A stretch of DNA of 50,340 bases from UBA7803 sp041686955 (lineage in GTDB: Bacteria > Pseudomonadota > Gammaproteobacteria > Pseudomonadales > Azotimanducaceae), in the NCBI GenBank assembly GCA_041686955.1, contig JAWLCV010000026.1, positions 1-50,340 of the forward strand. Reading direction: 5' to 3'. A model generated the notes under the pieces. The model made no database searches and was not told the origin of the DNA. It worked only from the letters and a program-made list of their open reading frames with translations. Position 1 is the first letter of the stretch. Each line of letters opens with the position of its first letter. This document shows, one piece after another, positions 25,226 through 33,434 of this stretch. The translations under genes and the position numbers were made by a program.

Positions 25226-26923
25226 ATGCCGGACGCCGTCGACATCTACACGCGCCGCCCGAGAGTGGCGTACTTTTCCATGGAGATCGCCCTGCGCGAG
25301 GACATCCCCACCTACGCCGGGGGCCTCGGCATCCTCGCCGGAGACACCATGCGCTCCGCCGCCGACCTGCAACTGCCCATGGTGGCGGTCACCCTGGTGA
25401 GTCGCGCCGGCTACTTCAAGCAGGTGCTCACCGCGGACGGCGTGCAGACGGAGGAGCCCGACCACTGGCACCCGGAGGCCCACGCCGCTCTCACCGACGC
25501 CAAGGTATCCGTGCACCTGGAAGGCCGCCGGGTATGGATCCAGGCCTGGCTGTACGAGGTGCGCGGGCAGGAGATGGGAGCCATCCCGGTGCTCCTCCTC
25601 GATACGGACGTGGCGGACAACGCCATCGACGATCGCGACATCACCCACCACCTGTACGGCGGCGACGACGCCTATCGGCTCAAGCAGGAGGTGGTGCTCG
25701 GCGTGGGCGGCGTCAAGATGCTCTATGCCCTCGGCTTTCGGATTCGCCAGTACCACCTCAACGAGGGCCATGCGGCCCTGCTGGCTCTCGAGCTGGCGCA
25801 GCGGGCCGCCTACGACGACCCCGCCGCCACCGGCCCCTCGTTCGACCTCGCCCGGGTCCGCGCCCAATGCAACTTCACCACCCACACCCCGGTGGAAGCG
25901 GGCCACGACCAGTTCTCCTACGATCTGGTGGCGAAGATCCTCGGCGATCCCGCCCGGCTGCAGGAGCTCAGGAACTTCGGCGGCCAGGACCGGCTGAACA
26001 TGACGCGGCTGGCGCTGAATTTCAGTGACTACATCAACGGCGTGGCGAAGCGGCACGCGGAAGTGTCCCGGAGCATGTTTCCGGGGTATCACGTCCACGC
26101 CATCACCAACGGGGTGCACCCATACACCTGGACCGCCCCCGGCTTCTCCCAGCTCTACAACCGGCACTTGCCCGGCTGGTGTCACGAGCCGGACCTGCTG
26201 GTGCGCGCGGACCAGATTCCCGACGACGCCGTCTGGCAGGCCCACATGGAGGCGAAGCAGACGCTCGCGGAGGTGGTTCGGGGGCAGACGGGGGTGGAGC
26301 TGGATCCGGGCCGGTTCACCATCGGCTTCGCCCGGCGCATGACCGCCTACAAGCGCCCCGAGCTCCTGTTCAGCGATCTGGCCGAGCTGCGCCGGCTCGC
26401 GGAGGCGTTCCCGCTGCAGATCGTGCTGGCGGGTAAGGCACACCCCCGGGACGATGTGGGCAAGCAGCTCATCATGCGGCTTCACGGATTGGCCGCCGAG
26501 CTCGGCAGCGCGGTGCCGGTGGTGTATCTGCGGGACTACGACATGGCGCTCGCGCGGCACCTGGTGGCCGGTGTTGATCTCTGGCTGAACACGCCCAGAC
26601 CACCGCTGGAGGCCTCGGGCACCAGCGGCATGAAGGCGAGCTTCAACGGCGTGCCGAGCCTCAGCTCTCTCGACGGCTGGTGGATCGAAGGCTGTGTCCC
26701 GGGAGTCACCGGCTGGGCCATCGATCCCGCCGACGACGCCAGCGACGTCACCGCCGCAGCGTGCCTCTATCACCGCCTCGGCGAGGACATCCTGCCCCTC
26801 TACTACCGTGACGGGCGGGCGGCCTGGATCGCGGTCATGAAGGGCGCGATCACCAAGAACGCCAGCCGCTTCAACAGCCACCACATGCTGCGGCGTTACG
26901 TCAGTGACGCCTATTTCGACTGA
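25226..26923 (+). CDS. glgP: Alpha-glucan (glycogen/maltodextrin) phosphorylase, short form
   Basis: 565 aa from the ATG at 25226. It releases glucose-1-phosphate from alpha-1,4-glucans. Motifs seen: AYFSMEIALREDIPTYAGGLG at the N-terminus, HLNEGHAALLALE, TTHTPVEAGHD, ITNGVHPYTW, GFARRMTAYKRPELL, and EASGTSGMKASFNG with the pyridoxal-phosphate lysine. This is the short family of about 550-850 aa that lacks the allosteric extensions of classical GlgP. It follows pfkB after 8 bp, so storage glucan breakdown is co-expressed with PpsA and PfkB. Confidence 0.92.
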   Translation: MPDAVDIYTRRPRVAYFSMEIALREDIPTYAGGLGILAGDTMRSAADLQLPMVAVTLVSRAGYFKQVLTADGVQTEEPDHWHPEAHAALTDAKVSVHLEGRRVWIQAWLYEVRGQEMGAIPVLLLDTDVADNAIDDRDITHHLYGGDDAYRLKQEVVLGVGGVKMLYALGFRIRQYHLNEGHAALLALELAQRAAYDDPAATGPSFDLARVRAQCNFTTHTPVEAGHDQFSYDLVAKILGDPARLQELRNFGGQDRLNMTRLALNFSDYINGVAKRHAEVSRSMFPGYHVHAITNGVHPYTWTAPGFSQLYNRHLPGWCHEPDLLVRADQIPDDAVWQAHMEAKQTLAEVVRGQTGVELDPGRFTIGFARRMTAYKRPELLFSDLAELRRLAEAFPLQIVLAGKAHPRDDVGKQLIMRLHGLAAELGSAVPVVYLRDYDMALARHLVAGVDLWLNTPRPPLEASGTSGMKASFNGVPSLSSLDGWWIEGCVPGVTGWAIDPADDASDVTAAACLYHRLGEDILPLYYRDGRAAWIAVMKGAITKNASRFNSHHMLRRYVSDAYFD

Positions 26924-27051
26924 CGTGTAGTCGCCGGCGCACGCTGCGAAAGGTCAATCTCCTACGACGAATACCCCAATCGAGGTAGTGCGCTCGCGGC
27001 CGCGCCCGGATAGCGTGGACCACAATATAAGAACGACCTACGGCACCCGGC

Positions 27052-27651
27052 ATGGAAGACAACGTGGTGGCGTTCCGACCGTGCCGGATGGCCGTGGCCC
27101 CGGTGCCGGCGCTTCGCTTCGACTGCCGCATTCTCCACCGGCGGCGCGCCGCCGAGTTTCCGCCGGCCCGTCTGGTGTTCCAGCGGCGCCGCGGTTTCCT
27201 CGAGGCTCTGGCCGGCATCTACGAGGCCGATTTCAGCAGCTACGAACGCGTCGTGGTGGTGGAACGGTTGCAGATCGACGCCCACTTCGCCCTGGATGCC
27301 GATTACCGCCGCCACCGTCTCGACCAGCTCTGCCGGTCGACCCTGGAGGACGGGGGCTTCCTGCTCCTCCACCCCACCCACGACATGTGGCGCCACGACG
27401 ACACGACTCCGGCCCCCATCACGGCGGGGGCGCAACTGCGGCGCTCCGTGGAGCTCAGCCATCTGTTCGGCTCCTGCGGTTTCGCTCAGCTCTGCGACGA
27501 CGATCTGGGCCGGCCGGTGCCCGTTCTCGTCGCCCCCGGATGCGGCCGGCGTGGTCTGCTGCCACCTGCCCGATTGCCCCGGGAGCGCTTCTCGCGCTCC
27601 CTGCGGGTTCATCGTCTGGGGCCGAAGCGCATGATCCTGTTCGGCGGTTGA
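27052..27651 (+). CDS. Hypothetical protein
   Basis: 199 aa. It is rich in Arg, Leu and His, has no signal peptide or membrane segment, and shows an E-x-D-F-S-S-Y-E-R-V-V-V-V-E-R-L segment and a H-P-T-H-D-M-W-R-H-D-D block. I do not recognise the family. There is no clear ribosome site; TATAAG (27026-27031) 21 bp before the ATG could be a -10 and would give a very short leader. It lies between glgP and the tetR gene, on the same strand, without overlap. It is moderately likely to be real, since nothing better occupies the space. Confidence 0.5.
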   Translation: MEDNVVAFRPCRMAVAPVPALRFDCRILHRRRAAEFPPARLVFQRRRGFLEALAGIYEADFSSYERVVVVERLQIDAHFALDADYRRHRLDQLCRSTLEDGGFLLLHPTHDMWRHDDTTPAPITAGAQLRRSVELSHLFGSCGFAQLCDDDLGRPVPVLVAPGCGRRGLLPPARLPRERFSRSLRVHRLGPKRMILFGG

Positions 27652-27735
27652 GCTCCGAGGCCGCGGGACTTCGGCTTGGGACTTCCGGTCCGGGCCGGAT
27701 AGACTGGCAGGCTTTCCACGAGCCGGCGCCCACAC

Positions 27736-28359
27736 ATGGCCGACGATGCACTGCCCCATCCCGTTCGCCGCACCCAGAAGGAACGCCGGGACGCAACCCG
27801 CAAAGCCCTCCTGGAAGCGACCTTGCGCTGCCTCGGACGCATGGGCTACGCCTCCACCTCCATCACCGCCATCATCAGGGAAGCCGGCGTTTCCCGGGGC
27901 GCGCTGCTGCACCACTACCCCAACAAGGTCGATCTGGTGGCGGCCGCCATCGACCATTTCTATCAGGAGCGCCTCAACCGGTTTCAGGAGCGTCTGCTCG
28001 GGGCGGATAGTGAGGGTCTTTCCCTGCGGGAGCGTCTCGAGGTGATGCGTCACGATTTCAAGGCGTGGTTTCCCATCGGCTTCGAGATCATCATCGCCAT
28101 CCGCACCAACGCGGACTTGCGCCAGGCGTACGAAGGGCTGGTGGAAGACCGGCTGGAACCCATGTCGCAGATCTACGAGCAACTGTTCCCGGAGTTCGCC
28201 ACCGCGCGGTCGCCGCGCCTGCTCATCGCCATCGTCGGCACCTTTCTGCGCGGTTTGTGCCTCGAGGACATCACCAGCGACGACGCCCGGGTTGACGAGG
28301 TGTTCGAGCTGTTCGTGGAGATTCTCGACTGTTACGAGCGCCACGTCCTCACCGCGTAG
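27736..28359 (+). CDS. TetR family transcriptional regulator
   Basis: 207 aa. The N-terminal helix-turn-helix (about residues 18-65) is typical: TRKALLEATLRCLGRMGYA, then S-I-T-A-I-I-R-E-A-G-V-S-R-G-A-L-L-H-H-Y-P-N-K-V-D-L. The rest is a helical ligand-binding domain without a recognisable ligand. The nearest target is the palindrome at 28394-28419, between this gene and the TonB receptor gene transcribed in the same direction. It is therefore a likely local repressor of the uptake locus, released by the imported compound (inference). Confidence 0.93.
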   Translation: MADDALPHPVRRTQKERRDATRKALLEATLRCLGRMGYASTSITAIIREAGVSRGALLHHYPNKVDLVAAAIDHFYQERLNRFQERLLGADSEGLSLRERLEVMRHDFKAWFPIGFEIIIAIRTNADLRQAYEGLVEDRLEPMSQIYEQLFPEFATARSPRLLIAIVGTFLRGLCLEDITSDDARVDEVFELFVEILDCYERHVLTA

Positions 28360-28390
28360 AACGTTTCATTCCTTCTTCTGCCCGCGGCCG

Positions 28391-28420
28391 TTTACATAAA
28401 GGACGTACGTACGGTATGTT
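28391..28420 (+). promoter_or_regulatory. Promoter with embedded TetR-type operator, upstream of the TonB receptor
   Basis: TTTACA (28391-28396, five of six to TTGACA) and TATGTT (28415-28420, four of six) are 18 bp apart. A 26-bp imperfect palindrome centred at 28406/28407 (ACATA...ACGT|ACGT...TATGT, 10 of 13 pairs) fills the promoter from 28394 to 28419. At its heart is the perfect 10-bp palindrome CGTACGTACG (28404-28413). Repressor bound here would block RNA polymerase directly. The tetR gene ends 32 bp upstream. Confidence 0.7.
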
Positions 28421-28478
28421 ACGGCGCGGATCGCCCACGAGCCCGAGCCCATCCGGCAAGCCATCTGGAGAGAACGAA

Positions 28479-30680
28479 ATGTCACGCCCCCACCGATCAC
28501 CCCGCCCCCGCCTGTTGGCGGTGACCTGCAACCTGGCGCTCGCCGCGGCCGCGGTGCCCGCGGCCCGGGCCGCCGAGCCCGACGCGGGCCCCATCGAGGA
28601 GGTGGTCGTGACGGCGGACAAGCGGGGGGCGGCGAGCGCCCAGGACCTCGCCCTCTCCATCACGGCTTTCGACGAGAGCACCTTGGAGCGACTGAACGTC
28701 ACCGACTTCGACGAGTTCATCGTTCAGGTCCCCGGCACCAACTTCCTCGACAACGGAGGCCCCGGGCGCGGCCACGAGATGGCTTCCATCCGGGGACTCT
28801 CGCCGGTGGCCGACAACACGCAAGGGGTCGTGGCCCAGTACCTGGACGGCGCCCCCCGCTTCGGCCGCAACTATCGGCTGTTCGACATCGGCGAGGTTTC
28901 GGTGCTGCGCGGCCCCCAGGGCACCTTGTGGGGCGCCCAGTCCATCGGCGGCCTCATCGCATTTCGCTCGAACCGCCCCGACACGAGCGCCTTCGATGCC
29001 CGCGCGCAATCCGACACCTACTCGTCGAAAGGTGACGGCGGGCTCAGCTACCGGGTGAGCGGCCACGTCAACGTTCCGGTCAACGACCAGCTCGCGCTGC
29101 GGGTGGCCGGACAGCACATGGACGAGTCGGGGTACGTCGACAACGTGGCGGCCGGGGTCTCGGACGTGAACGAGGTGAAGGAATCCGCCTGGCGCGTATC
29201 GGCTCTGTACCGGCCCTCCGACGCGGCGGAAGTCACCCTCATCTATCACGGCAACGACCTCGACGCCGATGCACCGAGCATGTACAGCCTGCCCCTGGGG
29301 GGCCTGGACACGGACAACCCCTTCGCCCGCCGCCCCGCGGATCAGGAGTTCGACCTGGTGAACCTGCTCGCCGACGTGGATCTCGGCTGGGCGCAGCTCG
29401 GCTATACCGGCTCCTACTTCGACCTCGACAACGTCTACGTGGACGTGGAGCGGGACGTGTTCGGCATCCCCGGTTTCCTCGGCTACGGCACCTTCACGCT
29501 GGAGCAGGAGTCGTGGACCCACGAGCTGCGCCTCGCCTCCACGTCCCCGGGCGCCGTCTCCTGGCTCGCCGGCATCTACTACGACGACCTGGAGGAGAAC
29601 GACTACAGCATTCAGGAAGAAGTGGTCGACCCCAACGTGCCCGGGGCTGCCCCGGTGTTCGCCGAAGGCTTTCCGATCTTCGCGCTCGGCGGGCCGCAGG
29701 ACACCCGCGAGATCGCCGTGTTCGGCGAGGTCACCTTCGCGGTGTCGGATCGGGTAGACGTTCTGGTGGGCGGACGCTACTTCGACTGGGAAGTGGACAA
29801 CCGTCAGGAGTACACCTTCTTCGGGGTCAACTATCAGCAGGAAACCGGCAAGGTGAGCGGCGACGACACCTTCCTGAAGCTGCAGGTCAACTACCGGCCG
29901 AACGACGACGTGCTGCTGTACGTGACCCGCTCCGAGGGATTCCGCTTCGGCGGTTTCAACCCGTTCGTGGGTCCGGGGCTGAACATTCCCGAATCCTTCG
30001 TGAAATTCGACCCCGACACGCTCGTCAACTACGAGACGGGCCTGAAGATGCGCGGCCTCGACGGCCGCCTGCTGTTCAACACCTCCGCCTATTTCATGGA
30101 ATGGCAGGACGTGCAGACGGTGGTGTACAACGAGTCCGGCACATTCGCCTTTACCACCAACGCACCGGATCTGGAGGCGTGGGGTCTGGAAGCTGAGATC
30201 GTGACCCAGGACCTGCTGGTGCCCGGTCTCTACCTCGCCGTGAGTTACGCCTACACCAAGAACCGCTTCACGGACGATGCCACCGTGTTCGACGGCGTCC
30301 CGTTCCTGGTTTCCGAAGGAGACCGGCTGCGCCGTACCCCGCGCCACACGTGGTCGGCGGACTTGGGCTACGAGTTCGCCCTGGGCGGCGATCTCACGGC
30401 CTTCGCCCGAGCCAACTACTGGCACAAGGCCAGCACCACCACGGAAGGGTTCAACGGCACCGACGGCGCCGTTCCGATACCGAATCAGGACGTGGTGAAC
30501 GCCTCGGCCGGGGTGGCCGGCGGGCGCTGGCAGGTGAAGACCTACGTGGACAACATCCTCAACAGCCGGCCCCGTCTGCAGGTGTTCGCCAATCAGAACA
30601 ACCCGGCGGAAGGTGCCGAGGCGTCCACCGTTCGACCGCGCACGGTGGGGGTCGAGCTCACCTACAACTTCGGACGCTGA
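28479..30680 (+). CDS. TonB-dependent outer-membrane receptor
   Basis: 733 aa from the ATG at 28479, with GGAGA seven to eight bases upstream. A signal peptide ends at about A-A-R-A-A (residues 27-32), followed by a TonB box IEEVVVTA. The plug domain (about 45-160) contains the conserved V-L-R-G-P-Q-G-T-L-W-G block. The barrel closes with V-G-V-E-L-T-Y-N-F-G-R, ending near an aromatic as expected. This is the type common for carbohydrates, steroids or other large nutrients in proteobacteria and not obviously a siderophore receptor. The GST and GPH transporter genes follow directly. Confidence 0.94.
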   Translation: MSRPHRSPRPRLLAVTCNLALAAAAVPAARAAEPDAGPIEEVVVTADKRGAASAQDLALSITAFDESTLERLNVTDFDEFIVQVPGTNFLDNGGPGRGHEMASIRGLSPVADNTQGVVAQYLDGAPRFGRNYRLFDIGEVSVLRGPQGTLWGAQSIGGLIAFRSNRPDTSAFDARAQSDTYSSKGDGGLSYRVSGHVNVPVNDQLALRVAGQHMDESGYVDNVAAGVSDVNEVKESAWRVSALYRPSDAAEVTLIYHGNDLDADAPSMYSLPLGGLDTDNPFARRPADQEFDLVNLLADVDLGWAQLGYTGSYFDLDNVYVDVERDVFGIPGFLGYGTFTLEQESWTHELRLASTSPGAVSWLAGIYYDDLEENDYSIQEEVVDPNVPGAAPVFAEGFPIFALGGPQDTREIAVFGEVTFAVSDRVDVLVGGRYFDWEVDNRQEYTFFGVNYQQETGKVSGDDTFLKLQVNYRPNDDVLLYVTRSEGFRFGGFNPFVGPGLNIPESFVKFDPDTLVNYETGLKMRGLDGRLLFNTSAYFMEWQDVQTVVYNESGTFAFTTNAPDLEAWGLEAEIVTQDLLVPGLYLAVSYAYTKNRFTDDATVFDGVPFLVSEGDRLRRTPRHTWSADLGYEFALGGDLTAFARANYWHKASTTTEGFNGTDGAVPIPNQDVVNASAGVAGGRWQVKTYVDNILNSRPRLQVFANQNNPAEGAEASTVRPRTVGVELTYNFGR

Positions 30681-30684
30681 GCCC

Positions 30685-31347
30685 TTGAGCACCCACACGC
30701 CGATCCTCTACACCTCGGCCACCTGCGGCTGGGCCGTGCGCAACTACGCCGCCTGCTACGAGAAGTCGGTGGCGTTCGAGACGGTGGACATCAAGAGCGC
30801 GGGCCCCGCCGCGATGGCCGCGTTTCGGGTGCAGTTCCCCTACGCGAAGACGCCTGCGCTGGCCCATGGCCACGTGCGGGTCTGGGAGAGCCTCCTCATC
30901 AACCACTACATCGACGAGGTCTTCCCGGGCCCGGCGCTGCTGCCCGACAGCGCCGCCGAGCGGTCCGCCGCGCGGCTGTGGATGCATCACTGCGACAACG
31001 TGCTGTTTCCCGCCATGTTCCGCGCGGTGCGGCCCCACGAGCCCCAGGGCCGGGCCCTCTCCACCCGGCAACTTCAGGCGGGCATCGCGGAGCTGGAGCA
31101 GATACCGCGGCCGTGGCGCGCCTTCGACCCGTGGTGGTCGGGAAGCGCCATCGGTCTGGTGGATTTCTGTTACCAGGTGTTCTTCGACGCACTCGCGGTG
31201 ACGCAGGACGAGATGGGCACGATCGCCGTCGAGCTGCCGGACTGGATGCGCGACTGGTCGCAGGCGGTGGCGGAAGCGCCCAGCGTCGAGCGGGCTCACG
31301 CCCTGGTCGCATCCCTGCAGGCACAGCGCCGCGCGGAGCCCGTGTGA
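30685..31347 (+). CDS. Glutathione S-transferase family protein
   Basis: 220 aa from a TTG at 30685, four bases after the receptor stop. An in-frame ATG at 30613 lies inside the receptor gene and is less likely. The N-terminal thioredoxin-like domain reads LYTSATCGWAVRNYAACYEKSVAFETVDI, in two blocks, with a Cys in the position where GSTs have the active Ser/Cys. The cis-Pro loop is K-T-P-A-L, and E-S-L-L-I-N-H-Y-I-D provides the glutathione-contacting Glu-Ser. The C-terminal domain is helical. It may conjugate or reduce an imported substrate (inference from context). Confidence 0.85.
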   Translation: MSTHTPILYTSATCGWAVRNYAACYEKSVAFETVDIKSAGPAAMAAFRVQFPYAKTPALAHGHVRVWESLLINHYIDEVFPGPALLPDSAAERSAARLWMHHCDNVLFPAMFRAVRPHEPQGRALSTRQLQAGIAELEQIPRPWRAFDPWWSGSAIGLVDFCYQVFFDALAVTQDEMGTIAVELPDWMRDWSQAVAEAPSVERAHALVASLQAQRRAEPV

Positions 31348-32711
31348 CCGGCGATTCGCGGCCGGAGATCCTCCCCGCGGGAAGCCTCCCCGCGGGCACC
31401 CTGCCCGCGCTCACCTACGCCCTGCCCATGATTCCGGTGTGGATGCTTCACGCCCCCGCGCTGTCGATCCTGCCTGCGCTCTACGCCAAGCACGCCGGCA
31501 TCAGCCTAGCGGCTCTCGGCACCATTCTGCTCGTCACCCGCCTGCTCGACGGCATCACCGATCCCCTCATCGGCTATCTGTCCGACCGCACCCGGTCGCG
31601 CCTCGGCCGCCGCAAGCCCTGGATCCTCGCCGGTGGCCTGCTGGCCGCAGTCTCGTGCTACTTCTGGTTCCGCCCGGGCCCGGACGCCACGGCGCTGTAC
31701 TTCCTGATCTGGTCGCTCGGCGTGTACCTCGGCTGGACTTTGATCGAGATCCCCCACTCGGCCTGGCTCGCCGAGCTTTCGGCCGACTACGATGAGCGGT
31801 CGCGGTTGTCGTCGTACCGGTCCGCCGCGGTCTACGTGGGCTACATTCTCTTCTTCTGCGCGCCGCTGCTGCCGTTGTTTCCCACCACGGACCTGACGCC
31901 GGAGGTCACGTCCCTGGTGTCGTGGGTCATTATCGCCCTTCTCGCCGTGGCGGTTCCCGCGGTGGTCCTGCGGGTGCCCTCCGGCTCCCCGGTGGCCGAC
32001 GCCCGGCCGCGGCTGTTCGAGACCCTGAAAGGCGTCGCCCGCAACCGTCCTTTTCACGTGTTCTTCGCCTGCATGCTGGCCGGGCACGTGTCCAGCGGCA
32101 TGGTGGGCGCCCTCTACTTCTTTTTCATGGACGCCTATCTGGGCATCGCCGAGAAGATCGCGTTCGTTGCTCTCGGGACCAGCGTTGTGAGCCTCGTGAG
32201 CTCCCAGCTCTGGCCGCCGCTGATGGCGCGCATCGGGAAGCACGGCGCCATCGCCGTCAGCACCCTCGGCTCCGTAGCCACCTTGCTGGTGATGGCGTTC
32301 ATTCCGCCGGGTCCCCTGGCGTTTCCCCTCATGCTCACGGTGTTCGGCTGCTCGGCCGTGACCTCCACCGGGCTGATGATCAGCACCACCGCCATCATGG
32401 CCGACGTGGTGGACTACGACGAGCTCAAGACCGGCCGCAACAACGCCGCCAGCTACTACGCATTCAATGCGCTGGTCTACAAGGTCGGCTACGCGGTGGG
32501 CGGCGGGCTCTCGCTCGTCATCGCGGGCGCCTTCGGGTTCCAGGCGTCGGGGGACAACGGCTCCTGGGCCATGAGCGGATTCTTCACCGCATTCATCGGC
32601 ATCCCCGTGATCCTCAATCTCGTGAGTCTGACCCTGGCACTGCGCTTCCCGTTGGACCGGCGACGCCACGCCATCATCGCCCGCCGGCTGGCCCGCCGGC
32701 GAGCCGGTCGG
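31344..32711 (+). CDS. GPH/MelB-type MFS cation symporter (3' end lost in gap)
   Basis: At least 456 aa from a GTG that overlaps the GST stop as GTGA. It shows about twelve membrane segments and the family signature R-L-L-D-G-I-T-D-P-L-I-G-Y-L-S-D-R-T-R-S-R-L-G-R-R-K-P-W. A second signature, D-V-V-D-Y-D-E-L-K-T-G-R-N, appears in the C-terminal half. GPH members carry glycosides, pentosides or related polar compounds with H+ or Na+. The reading frame is open into the N gap, but the last visible residues are a basic tail after TM12, so probably only a few residues are missing. It would be the inner-membrane step of the TonB uptake locus. Confidence 0.88.
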
Positions 32712-32811
32712 NNNNNNNNNNNNNNNNNNNNNNNNNNNNNNNNNNNNNNNNNNNNNNNNNNNNNNNNNNNNNNNNNNNNNNNNNNNNNNNNNNNNNNNNN
32801 NNNNNNNNNNN
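32712..32811. other. Assembly gap of 100 N
   Basis: Exactly 100 N, which indicates a placeholder and not a measured distance. The flanking sequences do not obviously repeat each other. The end of the transporter gene and possibly other sequence is hidden here. Confidence 0.95.
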
Positions 32812-32882
32812 TCGGGGCGTCAATGGGCCGGCGACCACGGCCGCGTCGGCGGCCCTCGACTGAAATTCCTGGAGCCGCCACC

Positions 32883-33434
32883 GTGAATCCCCTGATCGTC
32901 ATGGACACCCGCTTCGGCCGCATCACCGCCGAGCTCGACGCCCTACGGGCGCCGGTGACCAGCGCCCACTTCCTATCGCTGATTCGCAATGGCCTGTTGC
33001 GCGATGCCTGCTTCTATCGGGTCGTGCATCGCAGCAACACCCCTGGAACCCTGCCCACCATCGACGTGATTCAGGGCGGGTTGGGATTCGAGCGCGCCGG
33101 CACGCTCCCGGCCGTGCGCCACGAGCCCACCAGCGAGACGGGACTCGCCCACCGCACGGGCACCCTGTCCCTCGCCCGGGGCCAGCAGGATGCCACCGGC
33201 GAATTCTTCATCTGCCTCGACGAGCATCCGGTGCTGGATGCCGGCGGTACCGAAGGACCGGGCTCAGCAGGGTTCGCCGCGTTCGGTCAGGTGATCGGGG
33301 GCATGGACGTGGTGCGGACCATTCACGGTCTGTCGGCGGACGCACCGCCGCCACCCGGCGCCGAGTTTCTGGCCGGTCAGTTCCTGACGGAGCCGGTACC
33401 GGTGAGACTCTGCACCGGCGACTCCGCGGACTGA
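32883..33434 (+). CDS. Cyclophilin-type peptidyl-prolyl cis-trans isomerase
   Basis: 183 aa from a GTG at 32883 with TGGAG eight bases upstream. The short bacterial cyclophilin fold is recognisable: I-V-M-D-T-R-F-G-R-I-T-A-E-L, F-Y-R-V-V-H-R, I-Q-G-G, a G-T-L-S-L-A-R segment and E-F-F-I-C-L-D. It has no signal peptide, so it is cytoplasmic. In the usual F-I-x-x-x-D region it keeps Phe and Asp. Its last 58 bp overlap the sterol desaturase-like gene tail to tail. Confidence 0.88.
   Translation: MNPLIVMDTRFGRITAELDALRAPVTSAHFLSLIRNGLLRDACFYRVVHRSNTPGTLPTIDVIQGGLGFERAGTLPAVRHEPTSETGLAHRTGTLSLARGQQDATGEFFICLDEHPVLDAGGTEGPGSAGFAAFGQVIGGMDVVRTIHGLSADAPPPPGAEFLAGQFLTEPVPVRLCTGDSAD

Noticed and set aside
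28497..30698. Long open frame (733 codons) antisense to the TonB receptor gene
   Set aside because: Mirror of the receptor codons; no recognisable protein features.
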